This document shows positions 53,425-62,205 of a DNA stretch of 64,000 nucleotides, piece after piece. The stretch is from an uncultured Phascolarctobacterium sp. (GTDB taxonomy: Bacteria > Bacillota > Negativicutes > Acidaminococcales > Acidaminococcaceae). Where the stretch lies: NCBI RefSeq assembly GCF_934190775.1, contig NZ_CAKPTG010000005.1, positions 86,927-150,926 on the forward strand, given 5' to 3'. The stretch's first letter is position 1. The number at the start of each line of letters is the position of its first letter. Made by a program: the position numbers and the translations under genes. The notes under the pieces are model-generated. The model was not told the DNA's origin. It ran no database searches and saw only the letters and a list, made by a program, of their open reading frames with translations.

Positions 53425-53873
53425 TATAAACCTCCCAGCAGACTGTCTAAAGCCTTAGCAAATCTGCTGACAATAACAGGCTGCATAACATCAGCTGCCG
53501 TATAAAGAAAAGGGTCCGCCTTTATGCCAGGGTGACGCACGCGCTTGCTGAAGACAAATTCCTTGTTTATGGCAAAGCGCAGCACCTTTTTACTGCGTGG
53601 CACAATCACATACGGCTTAGTACCTTCATGCTGCCATCGCGCTATATTGTTTGTAAGCATAACTGTACCTTGGTTGTCTTTAGCCAGGCTCATAATGCTT
53701 TTTTCAGTCATACCGCTTCTTGTAATGAAACGATGATGATCGCGAGCATATTCCCTGACATCTCTGACGGCCATCTTCACCTGCCTGCGTACCATATCGC
53801 GCGTTTGGACCGGTGCGGCCTCGAAAGCACGCACCAGCTTATCAAATTCGCGCGTAATCTCTACGCTTTTCAT
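53424..53873 (-). CDS. HK97 gp10-like head-tail joining protein
   Basis: 149 residues. EFDKLVRAFEAAPVQTRDMVRR, then FITRSGMTEKSI and RWQHEGTKPYVIVPR, the typical gp10 motif, and a PGIKADPFLYTAAD end. It joins head and tail. The one-base overlap with the capsid stop suggests coupled translation. Confidence 0.8.
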   Translation of the reverse strand: MKSVEITREFDKLVRAFEAAPVQTRDMVRRQVKMAVRDVREYARDHHRFITRSGMTEKSIMSLAKDNQGTVMLTNNIARWQHEGTKPYVIVPRSKKVLRFAINKEFVFSKRVRHPGIKADPFLYTAADVMQPVIVSRFAKALDSLLGGL

Positions 53874-54697
53874 TATTCAGCAGCGGTCTTATGTACGTAG
53901 ATAGCACCTTTCTTGTTGTCCAGAACGAATGCATCATAGCGCACACGGCCTTCAACCAACCAGCCATTGATACCGGGCGGGTTGTCATGAATCTTATAAT
54001 CTGCCAGCTTAACAGGAGCGCAGCAGGCGATAGGATTGGTAATGATAAACGCGGTTTTCGCCGGCATATAGGACGCAGGCACCACGATAATGGGAATGCC
54101 GTCTACCATACCAACCTGACCTTTTACCAGCATGTTTTGTGCCAAGTCAGAAGCCTTGATGAAGGATTCATCCTGCTTCAGCAGCTTGAAGTAAGAAGCA
54201 GCCACATAAGCAATACGATTGCCTAAAGGCGCTTTTTCGTCGGTCAGCTTCTCGGTGCCGTCCAGGAAGGCACTGTAAGCGTTGGCCTTAGTAACTGCAG
54301 CGGTTGCGCTGTTCTTAGCGCCTGCAGCGATTTGTGCAAGACGATAAATATCCAGCTCCGGAATAATTACCTCATCAATCTGGCGCTGTAAGGCTGCACC
54401 AGCCTCTTTCAGCATGCCGGTGTCCTGATAGTTGCTCTTGTCGATGGTGAAGGTGAAGGAACGGTCCTTAGTCAAAGTCAGCTCCTGTACGGAATCCTCC
54501 AGCTCTGCCGGGGTACCATAACGGTTTGCACCGGTAGAAGTGTAGTCATTCATGCCTGCGGTAGGGATAGAGTAAACCTTTACAGTCTGCACACCGGTGA
54601 AATCATAGTCGTTGTTGATTGCCGGAGCGGTCAGCGCGCCGGTCTTGAAGCGCTCGTCAATTTTTGCGCTATATTTGTCTGCGTAGTTAATAGTCAT
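53873..54697 (-). CDS. major capsid protein
   Basis: 274 residues. It starts NYADKYSAKIDERFKTGAL and contains TLTKDRSFTFTIDKSN, helical RQIDEVIIPELD, and C-terminal RYDAFVLDNKKGAIYVHK. These are features of coat proteins found with MuF-type head modules. It follows the scaffold gene by 24 bases. Confidence 0.88.
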   Translation of the reverse strand: MTINYADKYSAKIDERFKTGALTAPAINNDYDFTGVQTVKVYSIPTAGMNDYTSTGANRYGTPAELEDSVQELTLTKDRSFTFTIDKSNYQDTGMLKEAGAALQRQIDEVIIPELDIYRLAQIAAGAKNSATAAVTKANAYSAFLDGTEKLTDEKAPLGNRIAYVAASYFKLLKQDESFIKASDLAQNMLVKGQVGMVDGIPIIVVPASYMPAKTAFIITNPIACCAPVKLADYKIHDNPPGINGWLVEGRVRYDAFVLDNKKGAIYVHKTAAE

Positions 54698-54721
54698 AAT
54701 AAAAAATCCTCTCTTTCGTCA

Positions 54722-55363
54722 TTAAGAATTAAAGCCACAGAGGAACGGATCATCAGAACCGCCACCACCGCCATTGCTGCCGCCACCGCCTGCACCATTG
54801 GCCTTAACTGCCCAGCTGTTCTCCTTCAGCCAGCCATCAACACCATCTTCCAGGCTAATTTCTTTGCCATCACTGCCGGTATAGGCAAGGCTTTCATCGT
54901 CTTTAACAACGATGCTGCCTTCCAGCAGCTTAGCCATGTTCTGCGGGCTCGCAGCGTTGCCCTTAGTCAGCAGCTCCACAGCCTTAGCCATCTTCATGCC
55001 GTCAAGACGCTTGGTCTTTTCGGCTTTGGCAGTTTCGGTCATATCAGCCAGCTGCTTAGTGACCTTGCCAACCTGTGCGGTTAAGCCGGTAATCTGCTTT
55101 GCAACTTCATCAGGCTTTTTGCCGCCCTGGGCAAATTGGTCTAATGTAGTCTTAAGTCCCTTGGCTTTGTCTACCACATCGTCGCCATCTGCCAAACCAA
55201 TAGCCTCTAAGATGCTTTTCAGCTTTGTCGCACTCTGCTCTCCTGCCGTGCGGTGCTTCTTAGCTTCGTTGTTGAGAGTGTTGATTTCGCCTTTGATAGC
55301 AGCGATGAGGTCAGCACCGTTCTCAACTTTTTCCAGTGCTTCGTAAACCTGTTTCATTTCCAT
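54722..55363 (-). CDS. scaffolding protein
   Basis: 213 residues from ATG 55363 (GGAGG 8 bases upstream). Mostly helical and coiled coil (EINTLNNEAKKHR, QITGLTAQVGKVTKQLADM) with a Gly/Ser-rich C-terminal tail, typical of phage capsid scaffolds. Its leader carries the 38-base motif also found at 36616-36653. Confidence 0.82.
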   Translation of the reverse strand: MEMKQVYEALEKVENGADLIAAIKGEINTLNNEAKKHRTAGEQSATKLKSILEAIGLADGDDVVDKAKGLKTTLDQFAQGGKKPDEVAKQITGLTAQVGKVTKQLADMTETAKAEKTKRLDGMKMAKAVELLTKGNAASPQNMAKLLEGSIVVKDDESLAYTGSDGKEISLEDGVDGWLKENSWAVKANGAGGGGSNGGGGGSDDPFLCGFNS

Positions 55364-55373
55364 TTCTGATACC

Positions 55374-55411
55374 TCCATATCATGGGCCTCCGCCCTATAT
55401 TGTGCCCTCTC
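55374..55411. repeat. 38-base leader motif, prophage copy
   Basis: On the minus strand GAGAGGGCACAATATAGGGC then CCATGATATGGA, right before the scaffold ribosome site. A near copy occurs outside this prophage at 36616-36653. Confidence 0.7.
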
Positions 55412-55418
55412 CTGGGCA

Positions 55419-55450
55419 ATAAAAAAGCACTCACAAAACGTAAGTGCTTT
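55419..55450 (-). terminator. terminator between the immunity and scaffold genes
   Basis: AAGCACT-TACGTTTTGTG-AGTGCTT then TTTTATTG on the minus strand. It separates the toxin-immunity genes from the capsid genes. Confidence 0.75.
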
Positions 55451-55470
55451 AATAGCATAAAAACAGTGAA

Positions 55471-55737
55471 TTATTCAGCATTCTTGGGGAAGCAATAATG
55501 GTTCCCAAAAGATTCTCTTAATCTTCTCAAAAAATCATTGCTAGCGTCATTTTCGTTAAAAAACTCTTTAATATCATAAGGTTCATTCCTTTCAACATAA
55601 TAAACCTTATATGCGCCTTTGTCTAATACTGCAACAACCCCATCACCAGCTTTAACAAAAGGCTTATCCAAGATGCTGCAATAATTCATATTGAAATTTA
55701 TGATCTCCAATATTTTATTTACTTCTTTAAATGTCAT
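55471..55737 (-). CDS. candidate immunity protein for the MuF-TNT toxin
   Basis: 88 residues from ATG 55737 (MTFKEVNKILE; GGTGG upstream). Acidic, with a small alpha/beta pattern: AVLDKGAYKVYYVERNEPYD then EFFNENDASNDFLRRLRE. The gene overlaps the 3' end of the TNT-bearing gene by 11 bases and is closed by its own terminator. Size, acidity and position fit an immunity protein. The family was not identified. Its function is inferred from context alone. Confidence 0.65.
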   Translation of the reverse strand: MTFKEVNKILEIINFNMNYCSILDKPFVKAGDGVVAVLDKGAYKVYYVERNEPYDIKEFFNENDASNDFLRRLRESFGNHYCFPKNAE

Positions 55738-57370
55738 TTTCCACCAACTCCATATATCCATCTTCCAATAATTGCTTAATGTTCATAGGTAATTTATATT
55801 GGATTCCGCCGCCAACTTCACCAAACCAAGCAGCTGCTAATCCGCTCTGAACATCTGCTATGTCTTTTTTTATGACAAAAACATTATATAGAGTTTTAGA
55901 AGTAGTTCTAGGCAGTGCCCTTGCTTCAAAGCTAACATTTTTAGGACTTACATAACCGCCGTACACTGGACCATATCTATCCACCAGCATTTCTCCTGCT
56001 TTTAATGTGATTTTCTCAGGTTCTCCAACAAAGCCATCATTTAATGGGTAAATTGGACGTCCATCATCAGAATAAAATCTATCCTCGCCTTTCTTACCCT
56101 TAGTATACGTCATGCCGTACTTTTTCGCAATAGATTCTATAAATTCATCTGTAGGCGGCACTAGGTTTTCTGCCATCAGTTCTTCGTTGGATTTCTTACC
56201 TGCATGAAGCTGATTCTTAATACCACTCAGCCTACTCTCTGCTTCCCGCAGCCCGGCATACCCACGCATATACTTGCGCCAGTCTTCACCATCTTCCCAC
56301 GCTTTCAAGCCTTTACGCCCCAACACCTGCGCCCTGCGTGATTCCGGCAAGCTATTCAGCCATTTGTCGCCTGCTTCCCGCAACTGATCGCGTTGCTGCT
56401 GCATATCAACTTCGCCTTCAATGACTTCCACGTACCGGCATAAGCAATGCGGATGCACCGGCAAAGGTGGCAGCTTATCCTTGGGATATATGCCTGCACC
56501 TAAGCCATACATGTCAGCTTTGGCGTACATATCGCAGATATCAAAAACAGGGTGACGGCTGCTTAATTTGAATTTCACAGCCACAACATCGTCATCATCT
56601 TTTATCTTTGCTATGAAGCCGTCAGCCCACGCCCTCGCCATCTCGGTTCTGGTTATACGTTCGGCAACATAGCGGGATTTTTCATTGACAGCAACTTCCA
56701 CGGCTTTTTCAATAGCCTTTTCATTGCCTTTTTGCACTGCTTCCAGCAATTCATTATAGGCTGCCTGCAGTGCCTTGTTGGGTGCGCCATTTTTAGCCAG
56801 ACGATTGATGTTGTCAATGGCCTGCCTTTGCTCAGCCAATGCCTGCAGGTCGTTGCCTGTAGCCTCCCTTACCTTCTGCAGATACTTCGGCAGGTCCTGC
56901 CTGCTGATAATATCCTTGCCGCCGTTATATACGTTCTGCCCATCGTCGCCATAACCATCATACAACGCCCTTGCAGCCTCAGTCCAGGTCTTGTTCCGAC
57001 GCATCTGCTCCTGCAGGGTGCTTACAATGGCACCGCGCATTTTCACGCCTACGCCATGCAGCTTTTCGGATAGCGTCATGCCGCTTTCATCCCACTTGCC
57101 TGCCAGCTGCTCGCCCATCAGCTTGACCTGCGCCGTAGTCAATACGCTAGGTACAATGCCATAGGCATAAGCTGCAGCCTCTACAAGCGCAGGCTTCAGT
57201 TCAGGGAGTGTAAACAGCTTACCATAGTGGCGCTGCACATTATCCAGTGCCTCTTCAAACTTCATGCCACTAGCAATCAGCCTTTGTAAGTAAGCTACTG
57301 CTTTTTTAGCATCCTTGCGCCAGCTTTTATTCAGTTTGTTAATCAGCTGCGCCAGCCTGTCCGTCGTCGC
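55727..57370 (-). CDS. MuF-type minor head protein fused to a TNT NAD-glycohydrolase domain
   Basis: 547 residues from ATG 57370 (MATTDRLAQL). The first 400 residues are a phage minor head protein with the Mu F domain (RITRTEMARAWADG, HPVFDICDMYA, LPVHPHCLCRYVEV). The last 110 residues (DNA 55730-56062) are a TNT domain: PLNDGFVG, LVDRYGPVYGGYVSP, FEARALPRT, AAAWFGEVGGGIQYKLP, with the conserved DRYG Arg and the GIQY Gln. TNT toxins hydrolyse NAD(P). Fusion of MuF to toxin domains is a known class of phage polymorphic toxin. Base use changes to AT-richer in the toxin part, suggesting domain exchange. Confidence 0.9.
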   Translation of the reverse strand, partial: ATTDRLAQLINKLNKSWRKDAKKAVAYLQRLIASGMKFEEALDNVQRHYGKLFTLPELKPALVEAAAYAYGIVPSVLTTAQVKLMGEQLAGKWDESGMTLSEKLHGVGVKMRGAIVSTLQEQMRRNKTWTEAARALYDGYGDDGQNVYNGGKDIISRQDLPKYLQKVREATGNDLQALAEQRQAIDNINRLAKNGAPNKALQAAYNELLEAVQKGNEKAIEKAVEVAVNEKSRYVAERITRTEMARAWADGFIAKIKDDDDVVAVKFKLSSRHPVFDICDMYAKADMYGLGAGIYPKDKLPPLPVHPHCLCRYVEVIEGEVDMQQQRDQLREAGDKWLNSLPESRRAQVLGRKGLKAWEDGEDWRKYMRGYAGLREAESRLSGIKNQLHAGKKSNEELMAENLVPPTDEFIESIAKKYGMTYTKGKKGEDRFYSDDGRPIYPLNDGFVGEPEKITLKAGEMLVDRYGPVYGGYVSPKNVSFEARALPRTTSKTLYNVFVIKKDIADVQSGLAAAWFGEVGGGIQYKLPMNIKQLLEDGYMELVENDI

Positions 57371-58715
57371 CATCATCGCCACCGCCATTATCACCAAAAG
57401 CATGGCTATAATCCAGCTTTTCCTGCTCCAAGTGCTCTTCGTAGGTCTTCACCAGCGCGTCAAAGTCATCAGCCTTAAGCTCCGGCAGATAGCTGGTAAG
57501 AACGCGCTTGAATACTTCCATGTTAAATTCATCGCCAAAGTTCAAGCCTTTAGCAATTTCAGCATTAGCAAGCTCCTGCTCAACCTCACTGATTTTGAAG
57601 TCATTGGGATAATTTACGCTGTATTCCAGCTGCACACCGGTCCAGGCGCTGAACAATCTTGCCAGCTTCTCTTCCGCTGCTTCCACGAGGTCCGCAAAAT
57701 CGGATAAGATCTGATTCGTCGCTTCGTAGTCCCACGCCTTAGCCTGCCCGCTCTGCAGCTTGCTGGAACCGGTAACGTTGACAACAACAGCCATACGGTA
57801 AATCTCCTGCTGCAGCGTAGCAATCTGCGCTGCCAGCACTGTTGCAGGACCATCAGGCGGAGCGATGAACGCAGGTGCATGGCTGCTCTCTGGAGGATAT
57901 CCCAACGCATTGTTGGTACCGATGTTGATGCTGTCCGGGTCGCTCGAAGGATAACACAGAACACTGAATGTCTGATTGACCAGGATGTCAGCCAACCAGC
58001 TGCACATATTGTAGATAGCAAGGTTCGTTTTAGCTACGCTGAGGAATTCGCTCGGAGGGAAAGGATTGTGACTATTCCTCACCTTGCTCACCAGAGGAAC
58101 AACTGGCACACGGCCAAGATTCCAGGTTCCGCTGTGCTTGCCTTTGCTGTCGATAAGCTCCCAGCCTTCTGCCGTCAGCGTGCGTGTCGCCATCGTCTGT
58201 TCCTGGTATGCATCAGGCTCTACGAAAACAAACTTTGTGATACGCCCCAGCTTATCCTGACAGATTTCCTTTACGGCATTAAGGTTAACCACAAAAGCGT
58301 AAGGCAGGTTATTGCGGTCCGCTTCCAGGTCTGCCACGCGCATATCCTCAGTATCACCCTGCGCCTTATCCATGACGATATAAGCGACGCCTTGCAGCTT
58401 CGCACTGCAGGCAGCCTGCTTCATAAGGTTCTGAATGCTGGTGCCCAAGAAGTCAACATCCTTACTGAAGGTTTCCCACAGCTCCGAGCCTGCGCCGCTC
58501 CAGTCACGCACAGCCAGTGTTTTGAAGATTGGCGCTACATGAGCATTAACGCAGGGTGCCAGATAGTTAAGGTAGTACGCCAGCTCACGCCTCATGCCGT
58601 ACTTTCCTGCATCCTCACGAGGGTGCTGGGTTAAATAGCTGCCGTCAAGGAAACCGCCACAGCCTTCATAGCCATCTTCCAGCATCTTATATAGTCCATG
58701 TTTATCATTACGCAT
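57339..58715 (-). CDS. phage portal protein
   Basis: 458 residues from ATG 58715 (MRNDKHGLYKM; GAGAGG upstream). ELAYYLNYLAPCVNAHVAPIF, FPPSEFLSVAKTNLAIYNM and QSGQAKAWDYEATNQILSDF are the segments of Bacillota portal proteins. The end is a Gly/Asp-rich tail (GGGDDGDDG). It forms the DNA entry ring. It overlaps the MuF gene start by 32 bases. Confidence 0.85.
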   Translation of the reverse strand: MRNDKHGLYKMLEDGYEGCGGFLDGSYLTQHPREDAGKYGMRRELAYYLNYLAPCVNAHVAPIFKTLAVRDWSGAGSELWETFSKDVDFLGTSIQNLMKQAACSAKLQGVAYIVMDKAQGDTEDMRVADLEADRNNLPYAFVVNLNAVKEICQDKLGRITKFVFVEPDAYQEQTMATRTLTAEGWELIDSKGKHSGTWNLGRVPVVPLVSKVRNSHNPFPPSEFLSVAKTNLAIYNMCSWLADILVNQTFSVLCYPSSDPDSINIGTNNALGYPPESSHAPAFIAPPDGPATVLAAQIATLQQEIYRMAVVVNVTGSSKLQSGQAKAWDYEATNQILSDFADLVEAAEEKLARLFSAWTGVQLEYSVNYPNDFKISEVEQELANAEIAKGLNFGDEFNMEVFKRVLTSYLPELKADDFDALVKTYEEHLEQEKLDYSHAFGDNGGGDDGDDGQAGAAD

Positions 58716-58728
58716 AAATCTCACCTCT

Positions 58729-60111
58729 CTAATAGTTGACGCGCATCGGTTTAGGCCTTGCCACCTCCACAATGTCCTCACACACGCCGGTCAAAGCATC
58801 CGGAGCATCATCGTGTGTGTTCTTGCCTTCCTTCTGGTACTTGCTCAGCGCCGCATAAAACTCCGGCCAGCGGTTCTTCCAATCGCTTGGGAAATAAATA
58901 TGCTCCATACACCATGTAGCGTTAGACAAGATTCTTGCAGCCTTGTTTTTGTGCTGCGTAAAGGTTTCAATGGTTGTATGGTTGCTATGCAGCAGCTTCT
59001 TCACTTTCCTGGCGAATCCGCGCCCGCCATTGTTGCTTTCAAAGCGTGCCACATTCGTGCTGTTGCGTTCCAGCGCCCTCGCCGTTGCCGGTTCAGTAAC
59101 CTCCATAGGCTCCTTCGTGTATAAAACGTCAAGCACATACGCTTCATCCGCGAAGGTGCGCCCATAGATAATACAGCAAAGGTAATCGGCACCGGTATCA
59201 GCAGTATCCGTATAAGCACGAATCTGCTTAAAGGCAGGAAGTGCGCCGTCATATGTCTTGAAGCTGCTGTACAGCCTGCCTTTGATATCAATCGGCTCCT
59301 GCTGGTAGTTGGCGCTCCATATATCCAATCCCATAAGCTGCTTCTTCTCCATGCAGCTTTCAGCATCCAGCACGCCATCACAAAGCATGCTGCCGTCATC
59401 CTGCACTGCCTTCATGTTGATATGCACGATTTTTTCTGCCGGATAATATTCCAGCACCTTGCCTGCCAAATCATCACTAGCCCAGCGCGTCATAATTACG
59501 ATGATTTTATAATTGCCCTCGCCACGTGACAGCATGGTATTTGTGAACCAGTCCCAATGCTTTTCTTTAACATTTTCGTTATAGGCTTCTTCCGCATTCT
59601 TGATTAAATCGTCTATGATCATCAGTCTGCAGCCAAAGCCTGTCGCTGTACCAGTTGGCGATGTAGCAAGGTAACTTGTCTGCTGACCTTCAAGGCTCCA
59701 CAGGTTCATAGCGCCGTCACCACGCTTAATTTTAGTTGCGGGGAACACATCACTATAGACCGGCTTATAAACGTCCGCCTTAGCCTCACTGATGCTGTCA
59801 CGCACGTTCTTACTGAAGCGCGTCGACAGTGTTTCATTATACGAGCCAATCATAACCTGCAAAGTGTTATCCCTGCCTAGCGCCCATTCCACGAAGTTGC
59901 TGGCCGTATAGCTCTTGCCGTGACGCGGAGGCATGTTCAGTACAAGTATTTTCTTATCTGATGTCAGGAACCATTGCAAGGTATCGCACAGCTCCTGCAG
60001 GTACTTTCGGTCGCTCCGATAAAAGTCCGGGTTCTTCAGCTGGGCGTAAAAAAAGAACCTGCGTCTTGCAAGTTCTATCGTTGCTCCCAATGTAATCAGC
60101 TGCTTATCCAT
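58729..60111 (-). CDS. terminase large subunit
   Basis: 460 residues. ATPase: NMPPRHGKSYTA (Walker A) near 60 and RLMIIDDLIKN (Walker B) near 165, then IVIMTRWA. Nuclease: AYTDTADTGADYL (metal Asp) near 300 and THDDAPDAL at the end. It packages phage DNA through the portal. It overlaps the small subunit gene by 8 bases. Confidence 0.96.
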   Translation of the reverse strand: MDKQLITLGATIELARRRFFFYAQLKNPDFYRSDRKYLQELCDTLQWFLTSDKKILVLNMPPRHGKSYTASNFVEWALGRDNTLQVMIGSYNETLSTRFSKNVRDSISEAKADVYKPVYSDVFPATKIKRGDGAMNLWSLEGQQTSYLATSPTGTATGFGCRLMIIDDLIKNAEEAYNENVKEKHWDWFTNTMLSRGEGNYKIIVIMTRWASDDLAGKVLEYYPAEKIVHINMKAVQDDGSMLCDGVLDAESCMEKKQLMGLDIWSANYQQEPIDIKGRLYSSFKTYDGALPAFKQIRAYTDTADTGADYLCCIIYGRTFADEAYVLDVLYTKEPMEVTEPATARALERNSTNVARFESNNGGRGFARKVKKLLHSNHTTIETFTQHKNKAARILSNATWCMEHIYFPSDWKNRWPEFYAALSKYQKEGKNTHDDAPDALTGVCEDIVEVARPKPMRVNY

Positions 60112-60460
60112 CCATACCAGCCAGCTTTTTCAGTTCTGCATCCGTCAGCCCGGCGAACGGATTAGCAAGCTCACCAGAGATTTCTACGTTTTCCTTAGGC
60201 TTCAGTCCTACAGTATCGCGATAAATTTCAAAAGCCCTGATGTTGCCACGCTTAGCCTTTAGCTTCAGCGCATCCAGCATCTCCTTACGCTCATCGTCCG
60301 TTGTGAAGTCTGCATCCAGCTCACGGAACGACTTCAAGCGGCGGCGTGCTTCACCTGATGCCTGCCCGCCTTTTTTGCCATTCCTCGCCGCTTCCTCGCC
60401 GCTTCGAAACCTTGTGGCTTTTCCATTCTTCAAATTATCCAGTTGTTTCTTTGTAGGCAT
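60104..60460 (-). CDS. terminase small subunit-like protein
   Basis: 118 residues from ATG 60460 (MPTKKQLDNLKNG). Basic N-terminus with GKKGGQASGEARRRLKSF, helical middle, acidic end (AGLTDAELKKLAGMDG). Position directly before the large terminase supports a DNA-recognition role. GTG 60469 is an alternative start. Confidence 0.78.
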   Translation of the reverse strand: MPTKKQLDNLKNGKATRFRSGEEAARNGKKGGQASGEARRRLKSFRELDADFTTDDERKEMLDALKLKAKRGNIRAFEIYRDTVGLKPKENVEISGELANPFAGLTDAELKKLAGMDG

Positions 60461-60848
60461 CCATCTCACACCACCTTAATCCCACATCATCAATAATATC
60501 CCAAAATTCTTCCACATCATGCGGCACAACGTAGAAGCCTGTTTCGTCTTTCTCAAAATCAATGCCAACATGATGCAGCTCATGCCTTAGCAGTGTTTCT
60601 AGCTGCTTTTCACTAAAGCCAACTACATTCGGCTCATAGACCACAATAAAAAAATCATAGGGACAGCACCAGCTGTAGCGGTCGCTCACTAAGTTGCAGT
60701 CCGCAAATATCGTCCGCTTATTGCGCTTCTTCTCTTCCAGGCTGGATAAGTAGGCTATTTTTACTTTAGCCGCCTTGATATCCGCAAACTCCGGCAAAGT
60801 GCGTATCAGCTTATTTGCCATCAGCCTATACTTTTTACTGTGCTCCAT
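60435..60848 (-). CDS. putative phage metallopeptidase (HELHH)
   Basis: 137 residues from ATG 60848 (MEHSKKYRLM; GAGG 6 bases upstream). The zinc-binding motif LLRHELHHVGID lies near residue 90, followed by acidic residues (EEFWDIIDDVG). It fits the putative phage metallopeptidase group; target unknown. It overlaps the small terminase gene by about 26 bases. Confidence 0.8.
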   Translation of the reverse strand: MEHSKKYRLMANKLIRTLPEFADIKAAKVKIAYLSSLEEKKRNKRTIFADCNLVSDRYSWCCPYDFFIVVYEPNVVGFSEKQLETLLRHELHHVGIDFEKDETGFYVVPHDVEEFWDIIDDVGLRWCEMDAYKETTG

Positions 60849-60875
60849 GATGTACCTCGAATTCTTCTGCCCTTG

Positions 60876-60915
60876 CCGGACGCGCCGCATTGCAGTGCGG
60901 TGTCCTTGCGTCCGG
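60876..60915. other. long hairpin upstream of the metallopeptidase gene
   Basis: CCGGACGC (60876-60883) with GCGTCCGG (60908-60915), and inner CCGCA/TGCGG. There is no T run, so it is not a standard terminator. Between it and the tRNA-Tyr (to 61123) I see no supported gene. Confidence 0.5.
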
Positions 60916-61123
60916 AAAAGGAGGTGACTAGTCTGTTCCGGCGAGGGGGAAAACTCAACAAAAACCCACGCCCGGCAAAGGCAGAAAATATTTTGCTGGC
61001 TGCGGCGCTTGATTCTGCTTTATCCACCAATTAAGGAATTTCCCACGATATTACAACAGCGCTAACCTAGTGCAACCTGTGCTTTTACGTGGTCAAGTAT
61101 CACACCAGCATATAATCTAAAAG

Positions 61124-61210
61124 TGGTGCGTAGGACTGGAATTGCACCAGCGTTGTATCTTACGTCACGGATTTACAGTCCGCCGCCTTCGCTACTCGGC
61201 TCACCTACGC
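61124..61210 (-). tRNA. phage-borne tRNA-Tyr (GTA)
   Basis: On the minus strand: GCGTAGG (acceptor), GCC-GAGTAGCGAA-GGC (D arm), GCGGA-CTGTAAA-TCCGT (anticodon GTA), a long variable arm, CTGG-TGCAATT-CCAG (T arm), CCTACGC, A, and encoded CCA. All stems pair, and the long variable arm is correct for bacterial tRNA-Tyr. The T loop has TGC in place of TTC. The bases from 61211 to 61340 hold an inverted repeat (CGAATA/TATTCG) but no recognised gene. Confidence 0.8.
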
Positions 61211-61340
61211 ATATAAAAGCAGGGGGTGAAGGAATTCTTGACGCCAGCTGCACAGCTGCGCTACGAATATTTGCAATGTGTCCTATTCGCAACTTGCATC
61301 TACTCCCATTCGGGAACCTTGCCCCTGCACCCGGGTATCT

Positions 61341-61874
61341 TTAAAATCTTACCATAACGCCACCCATGACGTTATCAGCTCTGCCGGCTACCCAACCACC
61401 AGCATTACCTTTCAGCGGGAAGTTAATAACGCCTACCGCGCCATCCTTAGAAACGCCAGCACCAATGCCCCAGCGCCGCGTTTTATCAACTACCGGTATC
61501 TTTATATTAAGATCCGTGCTGCTGGTCTGCGTCAGCGTCAGTTTATTCTTGTCAAACAGGTACTGTTCATTCTCTGCTTTGGCCACAGTGAAGGCCTTGT
61601 CATTAACCTTAACATTCAGCACCGGCTTATTGAGCTTCACGTCAATATCCGTTTTCTCCGGTTCGCTTTTAGTGCTGCCATCAGCAGACTTGTAGATAAC
61701 AGTTTCTTTAGGCACATAAGCAATTTCCGTTTTCACCTTGTCCCGGTATTCGACCTGGGTAACTACTTTTGTATCAGCCACCGGGCAGGTATGCAGAACG
61801 CCGCGCAGAGCGAAACCACCGGCAAAGGCAAGCACAGCAGCTATTGTTAAAACTATTTCATTTTTCGTTATCAC
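61341..61874 (-). CDS. hypothetical phage protein with N-terminal membrane helix
   Basis: 177 residues from GTG 61874 (AAGGGAGA 7 bases upstream). One membrane helix (IVLTIAAVLAFAGGFALRG) is followed by an exported-looking beta-rich region (KPVLNVKVNDKAFTV) and a C-terminal GIGAGVSKDGAVGVINFPLKG. No family recognised. It lies between tRNA-Tyr and small early genes, not in the lysis module. Confidence 0.65.
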   Translation of the reverse strand: MITKNEIVLTIAAVLAFAGGFALRGVLHTCPVADTKVVTQVEYRDKVKTEIAYVPKETVIYKSADGSTKSEPEKTDIDVKLNKPVLNVKVNDKAFTVAKAENEQYLFDKNKLTLTQTSSTDLNIKIPVVDKTRRWGIGAGVSKDGAVGVINFPLKGNAGGWVAGRADNVMGGVMVRF

Positions 61875-62025
61875 TGTGCCATCTCCCTTATCAATGCATA
61901 GTAAAAGCCCCACCGCCATTACAGCAGCAGGGCTTCACTCCCTTGCGTCTCTTGTTTTCTTCTCCGCTTATTATAATTATATCATCAGCGGATACTGTCA
62001 AACAATGTCACAACATATATTTTTA

Positions 62026-62205
62026 CTATTTTTTGTTCCATCTTTGAGCTATTTCAAGGAAAAATTCACCGTCCCTTGCCAGCTCAAATCTTTTACAGCA
62101 TGGGCAGTAAATCCCCAAAACACCTTGCTTATTAAATGCACACCTGGGCTGCCTGCCACAGCAGTCATTGATTCTCAGGTTCAGTTTCTTTCTTTTCTTC
62201 ATCAT
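62026..62205 (-). CDS. small zinc-ribbon phage protein, Lar-like
   Basis: 59 residues from ATG 62205. INDCCGRQPRCAF, then YCPCCKRFELA, and a final EIAQRWNKK. The paired cysteines and the WN(K/R) end recall restriction-alleviation (Lar) type small proteins, but the CPFCG core is diverged. Function uncertain. It overlaps the regulator gene. Confidence 0.6.
   Translation of the reverse strand: MMKKRKKLNLRINDCCGRQPRCAFNKQGVLGIYCPCCKRFELARDGEFFLEIAQRWNKK

Noticed and set aside
60821..61030. 69-codon minus-strand frame upstream of the metallopeptidase gene
   Set aside because: No ribosome site, unusual Arg/Ser/Gly-rich product, crosses a strong hairpin and overlaps the better-supported gene.
61211..61340. 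A second tRNA-like or promoter element beside tRNA-Tyr
   Set aside because: Inverted CGAATA/TATTCG repeat and a TTCCCGAAT segment are present, but no cloverleaf or convincing promoter can be built.
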